From Variovorax paradoxus EPS (GTDB lineage: Bacteria; Pseudomonadota; Gammaproteobacteria; Burkholderiales; Burkholderiaceae_C): a stretch of 64,000 nucleotides of DNA. The notes beneath the pieces were generated by a model. It was given only the letters and a program-made list of their open reading frames with translations, was not told the origin of the DNA and did not search any database. Both the position numbers and the translations under genes were made by a program. Each line of letters opens with the position of its first letter. Positions within the stretch are counted from its first letter, which is position 1. Location of the stretch: contig NC_014931.1 of NCBI RefSeq assembly GCF_000184745.1, positions 868,001 through 932,000 on the forward strand, given 5' to 3'. This document shows positions 9,300 to 17,479 of the stretch, in pieces.

Positions 9300-9854
9300 A
9301 TGAAGATTTCTCCCACCATCATTCCGGACGTCTTGATCCTGGAGCCCAAGGTCTTCGGTGACGCCCGAGGTTTCTTCCTCGAAAGCTACAACGAAGAAGT
9401 TTTCCGCCGTGCCACGGGCTCGGACCTGGCGTTCAAGCAAGACAACCACTCACGTTCGTCCAAGGGCGTGCTGCGTGGCTTGCACTATCAGGTCAAGCAG
9501 CCGCAAGGAAAGCTGGTGCGCGTGGTTCAGGGCGCGGTGTTCGACGTTGCAGTGGACATCCGGCCAACCTCCCCGACTTTCGGGAAATGGGTGGGCGTGG
9601 AGCTCAACGAAAGCAATCATCGACAACTCTGGGTGCCGCCCGGCCTGGCGCACGGCTTTCTCGTATTGAGCGAGACGGCAGACTTTCTCTACAAGACCAC
9701 CGACTACTACGCGCCCGCCCATGAGCGGAGCATCGCGTGGAACGACCCGGCGATCGGGATCGATTGGCCCCTTTCGGGCGCCTCGCCGGTGCTGTCCGCC
9801 AAGGACGCCGCGGCACCAACGCTTGCCGAAAGCATCGCCGGAGATGGCCCTTGA
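9300..9854 (+). CDS. rfbC: dTDP-4-dehydrorhamnose 3,5-epimerase
   Basis: Third enzyme of dTDP-L-rhamnose synthesis, a cupin epimerase acting on dTDP-4-keto-6-deoxyglucose. The 184 residues have the usual length, with RGFFLESYN near the start, then KGVLRGLHYQ with the catalytic His, VRVVQGAVFDVAVDIR, and DYYAPAHERSIAWNDP near the C-terminus, all standard RmlC phrases. It is separated from rfbBDA by about 6.4 kb, so the rhamnose set is split by inserted glycosyltransferase genes. The stop overlaps the galE start. Confidence 0.96.
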   Translation: MKISPTIIPDVLILEPKVFGDARGFFLESYNEEVFRRATGSDLAFKQDNHSRSSKGVLRGLHYQVKQPQGKLVRVVQGAVFDVAVDIRPTSPTFGKWVGVELNESNHRQLWVPPGLAHGFLVLSETADFLYKTTDYYAPAHERSIAWNDPAIGIDWPLSGASPVLSAKDAAAPTLAESIAGDGP

Positions 9855-10849
9855 TTCTGGTGACCGGAGGCGCCGGGTATATCGGATCTCACACATGCGT
9901 TGAACTGGCGCGCGCGGGGTACGAATTTGTCGTTCTGGACAATTTCTCCAACAGCACCCCGGTTGTCCTCGAACGCATCGAGCGCATCACCGGGCAACCG
10001 GTGCGTTGGCATGAAGGCGACATCCGCGACCGAGCGACGCTCGACCGGATCTTCGCGCAGTACCCGATCTCCGCCGTCTTGCATTTCGCCGGCCTGAAAG
10101 CCGTGACCGAGTCGATCGATCGCCCGATCGACTATTTCGACAACAACGTTCATGGCTCCATCGCTCTCGTGGGGGCCATGGAGCGTGCAGGGTGCAAGAC
10201 CCTGGTGTTCTCGTCGTCGGCGACGGTCTATGGCCCCGAGCAGCCGATGCCCGTGGCCGAGAGCGCACCCCTCACCGTGAGCAATCCATATGGCCGCACC
10301 AAGCTGGTCGTGGAGGACCTGCTCTACGAGTTGAGCCGTTCGGATCCGCAGTGGCGAATTGCGACGCTGCGGTATTTCAATCCGGTGGGTGCGCACGACA
10401 GCGGCCTGATCGGCGAGAGCCCTGTGGGCACACCTAGCAACCTGATGCCGCTCGTGTGCCAGGTTGCCGCGGGGCTCCGGCCTGCCGTGCAGATCTTTGG
10501 CGACGACTACCCGAGCCCCGATGGCACGGGGATCCGCGATTTCGTCCATGTCATGGACCTTGCGGACGGACACGTGGCCGCACTGGCTTTCCTCGAACGG
10601 AATCAGACGCACATCGTGGTCAATCTCGGCACCGGGCGTGGTGCTTCGGTGATGGACGTGATCAAGGCGTTCGAGCGATTGAGCGGCCGGCGCATCCCGT
10701 ATGAAATCGTGTCGCGCCGCGCGGCCGACATCGGCATCAGTTTTGCCGACGTCAGCCTCGCGAACGAGTTGCTGGGGTGGGTCGCCAAGCGCGACCTCGA
10801 CGACATGTGCCGCGATGCGTGGCGATGGCAATCCGCGAACGGCCAGTGA
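9851..10849 (+). CDS. galE: UDP-glucose 4-epimerase (TTG start)
   Basis: Interconverts UDP-glucose and UDP-galactose (possibly also the N-acetyl forms), supplying galactose-type donors. The Rossmann motif VTGGAGYIGSH begins four residues after a TTG at 9851 that overlaps the rfbC stop (TTGA). No ATG is available at a sensible place, and the open frame upstream only reads through rfbC in another frame. From the TTG the protein has 332 residues, close to E. coli GalE. The catalytic pair is YGRTK (Tyr147, Lys151), and LRYFNPVGAH follows as in GalE. The TTG start and stop overlap imply coupling to rfbC. Confidence 0.92.
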   Translation: MILVTGGAGYIGSHTCVELARAGYEFVVLDNFSNSTPVVLERIERITGQPVRWHEGDIRDRATLDRIFAQYPISAVLHFAGLKAVTESIDRPIDYFDNNVHGSIALVGAMERAGCKTLVFSSSATVYGPEQPMPVAESAPLTVSNPYGRTKLVVEDLLYELSRSDPQWRIATLRYFNPVGAHDSGLIGESPVGTPSNLMPLVCQVAAGLRPAVQIFGDDYPSPDGTGIRDFVHVMDLADGHVAALAFLERNQTHIVVNLGTGRGASVMDVIKAFERLSGRRIPYEIVSRRAADIGISFADVSLANELLGWVAKRDLDDMCRDAWRWQSANGQ

Positions 10850-11037
10850 AGTGAATGCGGGGGCGGCCGCCGGAAAGATCCGCCGACGAATGACGGTCAA
10901 TAAGAATCCCGAAACGGGAAGGTGGGGAATAGCGTTTGATTCAAATTTGCCAAAGAGCCCGAGGCTCGAAATCCTGGGCGTCGGATAAACAAGCCCACGA
11001 GCTGGTCCCTCGGCATCGCCAGTTCCCTGGAGGCTGA
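10850..11037. other. Spacer with small hairpin
   Basis: A 188-bp gap between galE and the next glycosyltransferase. It contains a short perfect hairpin, TCCCG-AAA-CGGGA, at 10907-10919, with no T-tract after it. A Shine-Dalgarno GGAGG at 11029-11033 serves the next gene. Nothing else recognisable. Confidence 0.4.
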
Positions 11038-13281
11038 ATGGATCGCCTCGTCTTCGTTTCCACCGGACTGTTTCCCTGCACACCTGACGCGGCAGGCCGG
11101 GTGACGTCCGACCTGCTTCGCGCCCTCGACGAAGCAGACCGCCAACGTGCGACCCTGGTCATGGTCGACGCAGCCGTCGACCGTGTGTCGTTCGAGGCCG
11201 CCTTTCCGAACGTGACACTCGTCGAGGTCGATACCCGCATCGATCAGGATCGATTCGCGGATTCGCGTCAGCATCCCCCCGAATCGGCCTACTCGAACAC
11301 ATCTGCGCACTGGCGTTCGGCATGCGTGTTCAGGGCGCTTTCGGCGTTGAGCGAGAGCCAGCCGATCCAGTACCTGGAGTTTCAGGATGCGGGCGGGCTC
11401 GCCTTCTGCACGCTGCAGGAAAGCCGGCTGCAGGGCTTCCTGCCCGATGCCACCATCGTGGTTCGCCTCTGCGGATCTCACACCGCGTTGATGCATGCCG
11501 AGGCCTTGCCGCTGTCCATCGAGGATCTGAATCTCAGTGACCTGGAGCGCAAATGCCTGCGCGATTGCGATTTCGTCATTGCGCCGAGCCCTGCAGTGAG
11601 CGAGGCCACGCGCGAGATGTTTGGTTTTTCTCCAGAGGAATGGGAGCCGAGGGTCGTTTGCCACGCACCGCCGGTTTTGTCTGGCGATGTCACTGGCGTT
11701 GTACATGCGGTCTCCCCAGCTTCCGACCAGGCCATTGTCTTCAGCGCCGATCTGCGGAGATCGGAACGCCCCGACCTCTTCGTGCGCGGAGTTGCCGGTT
11801 TCATGCGCCAGTGTCCGAGCTACACGGGCGCGATGAAGCTCGCAGGCCATTGCCCTGACGAGCGCTACATCGCGCAGATCGAGCGCCTGGTTCCGCCGAT
11901 GTTCAGCGAGCGCGCCAGCTTCATCCCGGAACTGGCGCCGCACACGCGTGAAGCGCTCGTCGGAGGCGCAACCGTCGTTTGCCCCGGTGCGTCCCCGGCG
12001 CGCGAGATGGCCGCCATCGAGGCGTCGCTCTTGGGCGCACGGGTGATCCTGAACGAAACGAATCCGGCCTTCGGCGAAGGCACGCGATGGCGTGACGGTG
12101 TCAATTGCCTGAAATTCGACGGAACGGTCGATGGACTGGTTGGCGCGCTGGAGCGCAATTTCGAGGACAAGGCGCCACTGACCCCGGTGCAGTACGCGCA
12201 AGAACCTGGGCCATGGCATGTCGCAACCAGGCAAAGGCCTCTGTGGCGTGTGCTGCAGGAACGGCCTCTGGTTTCCGTTGTGGTGCCGCACCACAACCTG
12301 GGAAGCTACCTGACGGCGACGCTCGACAACCTGGCCGCCCAGAGCTACCGGAACATCGAGATCGTCGTCGTGGACGATGCGTCGACGGATGCGCAAAGCC
12401 TGCGCGTGATCGATGAGCTCGCGTTCAAGGAAGACGCCCGTCTCAAGATCGCTCGCCTCACGGCGAACGTCGGCCTGGCGGCGGCGAGAAACATCGGCGT
12501 TCGTCTTGCAACGGGCCGCTACGTGCTGACGCTGGATGCCGATGACTTGATCCATCCGCGCTTCCTTGAGGTCGGCGTGGCTGCGCTGGAGAACAGCGCG
12601 GAATTCGACATCGTCGTGACCCCCGCCGGGTACTTCCTCGACGGAGAGGCAGAGCCCACACCGGGGGAGGCGGCGAACTTCTGCGACTACGCGATGTTCT
12701 CCGGCGAGGCCGTGGTTGCCGGTCTTCTGGAGAACCGGTTCTCTACCGCGACGGCGCTGTTCAGGAAATCGGCACTCGACGATTTCCCATACGTGGAGAG
12801 TTTGAACTGCTACGAAGACTGGTCGCTGTTCATGAGGATGTGCGATGCAGGCCGGCGATTCCTCGTCACGACGGATGTTTTCTTCTTCTACAGAAGAAGA
12901 TTGAATTCGATGGTCCATGCGTCGCGCGATCTCGCTCGCAAGCGCATCGAATACGGCGATCTGTTGCGAACCAGTGCTCCCCACGCGGTCGCGCAGAAAT
13001 CCAGGCACTTGCTGATCGGAATCGGCGCAGCGGTGGCCGGCAACCAGGCCGGTGCAGAACCGAAGGTGATCGAAGAGCCGCTGGACAATACCGAGGCCAC
13101 GGCCGAGGAGCTCATCCAAGGGCTCTTCGGACCTGGGGGACAGTACGACGAGCAAGTCGTTTTCGCGAGCCTCAAGGCGTCCCGTTGGCTGGAGCGCAAG
13201 GTGCCCTGGATGATTCGGGGCAGCATGCTCGCGGCGCGTTGGACATGGCGGGCCTATCGTTTCGTTCGTGGCAGGCGGTGA
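11038..13281 (+). CDS. Two-domain glycosyltransferase (GT4-like plus GT2)
   Basis: A 747-residue protein with two predicted transferase units. Residues 1 to about 390 are GT4-like: an early STGLFP loop, then a late AAIEASLLGARVILNETNPAF segment resembling the acidic donor-binding region. From residue 410 a GT2 domain begins (PLVSVVVPHHNLG), with VVVDDASTD and a DADD metal motif. The two active sites would add two sugars in sequence or polymerise a repeat. The start is set by the GGAGG at 11029-11033, five bases before the ATG. Only the GT2 half is certain by motif. Acceptor and sugar are unknown. Confidence 0.82.
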   Translation: MDRLVFVSTGLFPCTPDAAGRVTSDLLRALDEADRQRATLVMVDAAVDRVSFEAAFPNVTLVEVDTRIDQDRFADSRQHPPESAYSNTSAHWRSACVFRALSALSESQPIQYLEFQDAGGLAFCTLQESRLQGFLPDATIVVRLCGSHTALMHAEALPLSIEDLNLSDLERKCLRDCDFVIAPSPAVSEATREMFGFSPEEWEPRVVCHAPPVLSGDVTGVVHAVSPASDQAIVFSADLRRSERPDLFVRGVAGFMRQCPSYTGAMKLAGHCPDERYIAQIERLVPPMFSERASFIPELAPHTREALVGGATVVCPGASPAREMAAIEASLLGARVILNETNPAFGEGTRWRDGVNCLKFDGTVDGLVGALERNFEDKAPLTPVQYAQEPGPWHVATRQRPLWRVLQERPLVSVVVPHHNLGSYLTATLDNLAAQSYRNIEIVVVDDASTDAQSLRVIDELAFKEDARLKIARLTANVGLAAARNIGVRLATGRYVLTLDADDLIHPRFLEVGVAALENSAEFDIVVTPAGYFLDGEAEPTPGEAANFCDYAMFSGEAVVAGLLENRFSTATALFRKSALDDFPYVESLNCYEDWSLFMRMCDAGRRFLVTTDVFFFYRRRLNSMVHASRDLARKRIEYGDLLRTSAPHAVAQKSRHLLIGIGAAVAGNQAGAEPKVIEEPLDNTEATAEELIQGLFGPGGQYDEQVVFASLKASRWLERKVPWMIRGSMLAARWTWRAYRFVRGRR

Positions 13282-13849
13282 AAAAAGCGTTCGAGTGGAT
13301 CTGGCGACAGGGGTGATCCATGGGATTGGCGAAATAAAACCTTCGTCGGTGTCTGGAATTGATGGATTGATTGATTAATTAATTTGAAGAAGCGAATTCG
13401 ATGTTGTCGAATTGCCTGCTCGATGAAAACTTCAGGTGTTGAAATCAGCGATCAAATAACGCCTGAGCATTTCAGGCTGTCGTTCATATTTTTTTTCAGC
13501 TTGCGCTGCTGCAAGAGGTGGCGTTTTCTACCGCGGCGTTGCCGTCAATGCTCATTTCGACGAGCAATAGACCATTTCGGTCTCAATAACTATCTTGCGC
13601 AGTGATGGGTGTGCCGGTGTATACAGTTTCAGTTACCGCCTACGTGGTCATCAGATATATAGTGTTTCGACCGGTACAAGCGGTGAAGTAGCGCGGCGGC
13701 CACGCTGGGCTGACTTCTAATTCGACAAAGACGAATTAATATTGAAAGAATTTTGCATTCTGTTCCTATTGAATTCGTGGCCGACTTGTCATCGTTGTCA
13801 TACGTCTTGATCGATGTTTGCATGAAAAATTTATAAAAACTAGGAAGTC
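13282..13849. other. AT-rich non-coding gap
   Basis: A 568-bp stretch with no supported gene. It is much poorer in G+C than its surroundings (24 of 60 bases in 13381-13440). It holds a short GATT/AATT run at 13364-13385 and a T8 run near 13490. TTTATAAA lies just before the next gene, but too close to its start codon for a normal promoter. An AGGA Shine-Dalgarno is at 13842-13845. It probably carries a promoter for the next glycosyltransferase set or marks an old junction. Confidence 0.5.
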
Positions 13850-15181
13850 ATGATGATTGCGCGAATTCGGAGATTCATAGCCTTCTGGTGGGACCAGGGA
13901 ACCCCGGGGGCTGCACGGTTGATTCGCAGGAAGCTGGGCGAGATCGTTGGCGTGAATGGAAAGCCCGGGGAAACGAGCGACCCGAAAATGACGCTTCCCG
14001 AACTTTGGGCGCTGAAGTTCGTCTCGCAGCAGCCACTGCACACTTATGTGATCCCGAAGTCCTCGCTGCCGCGAATCAGCCTGGTGACCGACAGCATCGG
14101 TTCGGGGAGCCTCTTCGGTGGGGTCGGCACCGCGCTGCTGTTTGCGGCCCAACTGGCCAATCGAATGAACGCAACGCTGCGGATCGTGACCCGGACCGAG
14201 GAGCCCTCTCCGGCGAATGCCTCGCAGGTCCTGGACGCCTACGGCATTCGGCTGCGGCAGGAAATCCAGTTTGCCTTCGCACCGCACGTCGGAGGCGACT
14301 ATCCGAGTGCCCTTCCCGCCGGAGAAACGGCGCCCAGCCTGGACATCCTCCCCGACGAAATCTTCGTCACCACCTCGTGGTGGACGACTGCGGCGGCGCT
14401 GCCCAGCGTTCCGCCCGCCTCGATCGTCTACCTGCTCCAGGAAGACGAACGGATGTTCTATCCCTTCGGAGAAGAGCGCGTTCAATGCGAGCGGGTCTTG
14501 CAAGTCCAGGACATCCGGTTCGTCGTCAACACCCAGCTCCTGTACGACCATCTGATCGCAACGGGCCTGGATCACCTGCGGCGCGCCGGATGCTGGTTCG
14601 AGCCCGCATTCCCGAAGTCGCTGTTCCACGAGCGCGAGCGGGAGCCGGGTGGCAAGAAGCGGTTCTTCTTCTATGCGCGACCGAACAATTCGCGCAATCT
14701 CTTCCACATCGGCCTGGATCTCATCGACAGGGCAGTCAACGAGGAGATCCTCGATCTCGCGCAGTGGGACATCTTCCTGGTCGGGAAGGACATTCCCAAT
14801 GTGACTTTCGGCGACGGCTATTCGCCCCAGCGCATCGAAGGACTCGACTGGGAGGCCTATGCCGACCTGGTGGGAACGATCGATCTCGGGCTCTGCCTGA
14901 TGTACACGCCGCACCCCAGCTACCCCCCTCTGGACCTGGCGGCCAGCGGTGCCGTCGTGGTGACCAACAAGTTCGCCAACAAGCAGGATCTGTCGGGCTA
15001 TTCGCGCAACATCCTCGCTGCCGAACTGAACACGCAGGCGATGCTCGATGCGCTGAGGGCCGGCGTGGCGCTCGCAGGAGACAAGGAGGCGCGCAGCCGC
15101 AACTTCGCAGCCAATGCCCTGGGCTCGGACTGGACGCAATCGTTCGAATCGACGCTCGAGTCGCTCTCCACGGGGCGCTGA
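13850..15181 (+). CDS. Glycosyltransferase, WsaF-like (GT4)
   Basis: A 443-residue cytoplasmic glycosyltransferase. It has the early phrase GGVGTALLFAAQLAN, a central YLLQEDERMFYPFGEER, and FFYARPNNSRNLF where a GT4 C-terminal donor domain starts. Together these recall the WsaF rhamnosyltransferase family; with dTDP-rhamnose made in this locus, rhamnosyl transfer is a fair guess. Two consecutive ATG codons (13850, 13853) could start it; the AGGA at 13842-13845 fits the second slightly better. The stop overlaps the next ATG by one base. The family name is from memory of motifs and not from a search. Confidence 0.75.
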   Translation: MMIARIRRFIAFWWDQGTPGAARLIRRKLGEIVGVNGKPGETSDPKMTLPELWALKFVSQQPLHTYVIPKSSLPRISLVTDSIGSGSLFGGVGTALLFAAQLANRMNATLRIVTRTEEPSPANASQVLDAYGIRLRQEIQFAFAPHVGGDYPSALPAGETAPSLDILPDEIFVTTSWWTTAAALPSVPPASIVYLLQEDERMFYPFGEERVQCERVLQVQDIRFVVNTQLLYDHLIATGLDHLRRAGCWFEPAFPKSLFHEREREPGGKKRFFFYARPNNSRNLFHIGLDLIDRAVNEEILDLAQWDIFLVGKDIPNVTFGDGYSPQRIEGLDWEAYADLVGTIDLGLCLMYTPHPSYPPLDLAASGAVVVTNKFANKQDLSGYSRNILAAELNTQAMLDALRAGVALAGDKEARSRNFAANALGSDWTQSFESTLESLSTGR

Positions 15182-16350
15182 TGTTTGCACTGCAAACCCC
15201 GCCCGTTCCCTATGCGGATCCCTGGCTTCAGCCGCTCTCGACCCGGCTGGCCATGCTGTACCGGCGCAAAATGCGGGTGGCCTATTTCTACGAAGAGCCG
15301 AACAACAGCACGTTTCGCTACCGGGCCTACAACATGGCTCACGTACTCAACGACGACGCGGCGGGCCACGTCTCGGCGAGCTATTTTTTCCTGTCCGACA
15401 GCGAGCGCTTCGACGAGATCGCCGACGCCGCCGATCTGCTGGTCATCTGCCGTTCGCGCTACTGCCATCGGGTCAATGGCCTCGTCACCAAGTTCCGCGC
15501 GCGCCGAAAACGCGTGCTGTTCGATGTCGACGATCTGGTCTTCGACTCCGACTATGCACACCTAGTGGTCGCCACTCTGGGCCTGGATGTCACGCAGAAC
15601 GGCCTCTGGGACGACTGGTTCGCGATGATCGCCCGCATGGGCCAGACGCTGAAACTGTGCGATGGCGCGATCACGACCAACGACTTTCTTGCGCAGAAGC
15701 TCGCGGACTACTCGGGCCTGCCGGTGCACGTGGTGCCGAACTTCATGAACCGGGAGCAGCTCGCGCTCGCGCAGAGCGTCTTTGCGGAGAAGGAGCGGGC
15801 ACGTTTTGCCGGCAACGGCAAGGTGACGCTCGGCTACTTCAGCGGTTCGCCTTCGCATCGCCTCGACTACGCGATCGTCGAGTCCGCACTGGCCGAGGTG
15901 CTGGCCCTGCGGCCGGAGGCTGAGGTCATGGTCGTCGGCTACATCGATCATGGGCCGGTGATGCGGGAGTTCGCCCACCGTGTCAGCCGACAGCCTTTTC
16001 ATGACTACGTGAACCTCCAGCGCCTGCTCGGGACGGTGCAGTTCAACCTCATGCCGCTGCAGTCGAATGCGTTCACCGACTGCAAATCCGAGTTGAAGTA
16101 TTTCGAGGCGGCGAGCGTCGGCACCCTGAGCATCGCTTCGCCGAGCTTCACCTATCGCCGAGCCATCCGCGACGGCGAAAACGGCTACCTGGCCAAGGCG
16201 CACGAATGGGCCGAAGTCATCCTGCGCGCCATGGACCGCAGCGACGCCTACGAATCGATGGCGCAGGAAGCGCGCAGCGATGCGCTGTCGAAGTTCGGCT
16301 GGCAGGAGCAGACGGGGGCGGTTTTGCGTGCATTGCAGCTTGCCCGGTAG
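15181..16350 (+). CDS. Glycosyltransferase, GT4-like
   Basis: A 389-residue protein starting at the ATG that overlaps the previous stop by one base (TGATG); the frame is open further upstream only inside the preceding gene. It shows YEEPNNSTFRYRAYN near the N-terminus, then FDVDDLVFD, VVPNFMN, YFSGSPSHRLD, and a C-terminal EASVGTLSIASPSFTYRRAI segment before an ENGYLA donor-site motif. These are glycosyltransferase features of the GT4 fold, though the family is divergent. It probably works with its coupled neighbour on the same oligosaccharide. Donor sugar unknown. Confidence 0.78.
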   Translation: MFALQTPPVPYADPWLQPLSTRLAMLYRRKMRVAYFYEEPNNSTFRYRAYNMAHVLNDDAAGHVSASYFFLSDSERFDEIADAADLLVICRSRYCHRVNGLVTKFRARRKRVLFDVDDLVFDSDYAHLVVATLGLDVTQNGLWDDWFAMIARMGQTLKLCDGAITTNDFLAQKLADYSGLPVHVVPNFMNREQLALAQSVFAEKERARFAGNGKVTLGYFSGSPSHRLDYAIVESALAEVLALRPEAEVMVVGYIDHGPVMREFAHRVSRQPFHDYVNLQRLLGTVQFNLMPLQSNAFTDCKSELKYFEAASVGTLSIASPSFTYRRAIRDGENGYLAKAHEWAEVILRAMDRSDAYESMAQEARSDALSKFGWQEQTGAVLRALQLAR

Positions 16351-16393
16351 CGCGGCCGCTCTTTCCTTTCCGATCACCACACCGTTGCACCAC

Positions 16394-17047
16394 ATGACTC
16401 TGTTGATCTATGGCGCAGGCGGACTGGGTCGGGAAGTGCTGTCCGCCCTGCAGACATGCGGGGAACACGTGTCCGGTTTCGTTATCGACCCCGGCTTCCC
16501 GGTGCCGGACATGCGAGGCCTGCAGGTGCGGGCCGAACGTCTGGAGACTTTGTGGACCCCTGCTGTGCGCCTCGTGCTGGCGGTGGGGGATGGCCGAGCG
16601 CGTCAACGTGCTGCACAGTCGCTGGATGCAGGCGCCGAGTTCGTCATGGTGCGGCATCCGGCCGCGGTGATCGGTTCTCGCGTCTCGATCGATGCGGGTG
16701 CCATGCTCATCGGCCCGTGCAGCATCACGACGGACGTTTCGATCGGGTCCCACACGCTGATCAATCCTGGTTGCACGATCGCCCACGATTGCGTGCTGGA
16801 GGACTTCGCCAATCTCGGCCCTTCGTGCGCTCTTGCGGGACGCGTCACGGTTCGAGAGGGCGCCAACCTGGGTGTCGGCGTCTCGGTGGCACCAGGTGTC
16901 GTGATCGGCGCCTGGTCGACGGTGGGCGCCGGCGCGGTGGTGATACGCGACGTCGAACCTGGAACCACCGTCGTCGGCGTTCCGGCGCGTCTCATCCAGC
17001 GCAGGGGCGACATTTCCCCGGCGGCGATCAAAATCCCGCGACCGTGA
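16394..17047 (+). CDS. NeuD/PglD-type sugar acyltransferase, copy 1
   Basis: Left-handed beta-helix acyltransferase of the NeuD/PglD/VioB type, which acetylates the amino group of a nucleotide-linked amino sugar. The 217 residues have an N-terminal Rossmann-like part (LLIYGAGGLGREVL) and a C-terminal hexapeptide-repeat part from about residue 90, with the probable catalytic His in TIAHDCVLEDF. It differs from copy 2 (17529) at 33 of 205 aligned residues by hand count. Its last residues (after QRRG) are not those of copy 2 but match the start of the downstream aminotransferase, because a deletion fused the genes. Likely still active, as the catalytic part is intact. The ATG at 16394 was chosen by alignment to copy 2. 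Confidence 0.88.
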   Translation: MTLLIYGAGGLGREVLSALQTCGEHVSGFVIDPGFPVPDMRGLQVRAERLETLWTPAVRLVLAVGDGRARQRAAQSLDAGAEFVMVRHPAAVIGSRVSIDAGAMLIGPCSITTDVSIGSHTLINPGCTIAHDCVLEDFANLGPSCALAGRVTVREGANLGVGVSVAPGVVIGAWSTVGAGAVVIRDVEPGTTVVGVPARLIQRRGDISPAAIKIPRP

Positions 17048-17384
17048 CTGCCGGCGGCAGCCGGTCTCCTGCCATACCTCGAACGCATCGACAACTCGCG
17101 CACGTAGGCAACCACGGGCCGCTCAATGGTGAATTCGTCCACTGCCTCGGCGAGTTGGTCGGCGCAAGCCATGTGACGCTGAGCTCCAACGGAACACCCT
17201 GATCCGGTTGGCGTTGAGGCTGCGTTGCCAGCAAGGCGGCCATTGCCTATGGCTGCTGCCTTCATCGCCAGCGCGCACACGGTGCGTGTGCAAGGCCGCC
17301 CTGACGCCGCATCTCCAGTAGACGGAATGACACGGCATTCTTCGTCGTCTTCGGGGCCGCGGCCGCATTGACCTCGCTCCCTTG
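17010..17384 (+). pseudogene. Remnant of DegT/DnrJ aminotransferase, copy 1
   Basis: Decayed copy of the aminotransferase gene at 18199. From 17010 to about 17320 the bases follow the first third of that gene (its residues about 11-120), with an early in-frame TGA at 17045-17047 and a TAG soon after. An internal deletion then joins it to a short stretch, about 17330-17384, matching the region coding for VVFDAAAALTS. No start, no PLP lysine and no C-terminus remain. Its first bases form the C-terminal codons of the copy 1 acyltransferase. Confidence 0.88.
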
Positions 17385-17441
17385 CTGGAGCGAGTTTCTC
17401 AAGCTCCAGGCCCGCCAAATGTTAGCGCAGCCGGTATCTGT

Positions 17442-17460
17442 TGTTAACTCAATGTTAACT
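17442..17460. promoter_or_regulatory. Direct repeat TGTTAACT x2, possible regulator site
   Basis: TGTTAACT occurs twice with an 11-bp period (17442-17449 and 17453-17460), each containing the palindrome GTTAAC. One helical turn of spacing upstream of a gene is typical of regulator binding sites, but no regulator is known. It overlaps the candidate -35 box. Confidence 0.35.
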
Positions 17461-17473
17461 GCGGCCGTATACT
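17444..17473 (+). promoter_or_regulatory. Candidate sigma-70 promoter before acyltransferase copy 2
   Basis: TTAACT at 17444-17449 (4/6 to TTGACA) and TATACT at 17468-17473 (5/6 to TATAAT) with an 18-bp spacer. Transcription would start near 17480, about 50 bases before the ATG at 17529. It could drive the copy 2 acyltransferase-aminotransferase operon. Confidence 0.4.
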
Positions 17474-17479
17474 GGCCTG

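Larger units (their letters stand above)
16345..17384 (+). repeat. Tandem duplication, left copy (decayed)
   Basis: Left copy of a duplicated acyltransferase plus aminotransferase unit. Sequence similar to the right copy begins near the end of the preceding glycosyltransferase gene and includes the leader (GCGCGGCC ... CACCGTTGC) just before each acyltransferase ATG. The two ATGs are 1135 bp apart. The left copy has lost most of its aminotransferase part. Boundaries are judged by eye. Confidence 0.85.

Noticed and set aside
10907..10919. Intrinsic terminator after galE
   Set aside because: The stem is only 5 bp with a 3-base loop and no T-tract follows.
10897..13155. 752-residue open frame on the minus strand
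   Set aside because: It lies antisense to the two-domain glycosyltransferase, which has real GT motifs and a good ribosome site; the minus frame has none.
13364..13385. Short GATT/AATT run as a CRISPR or microsatellite array
   Set aside because: Only five short units, without spacers; too small to be called an array.
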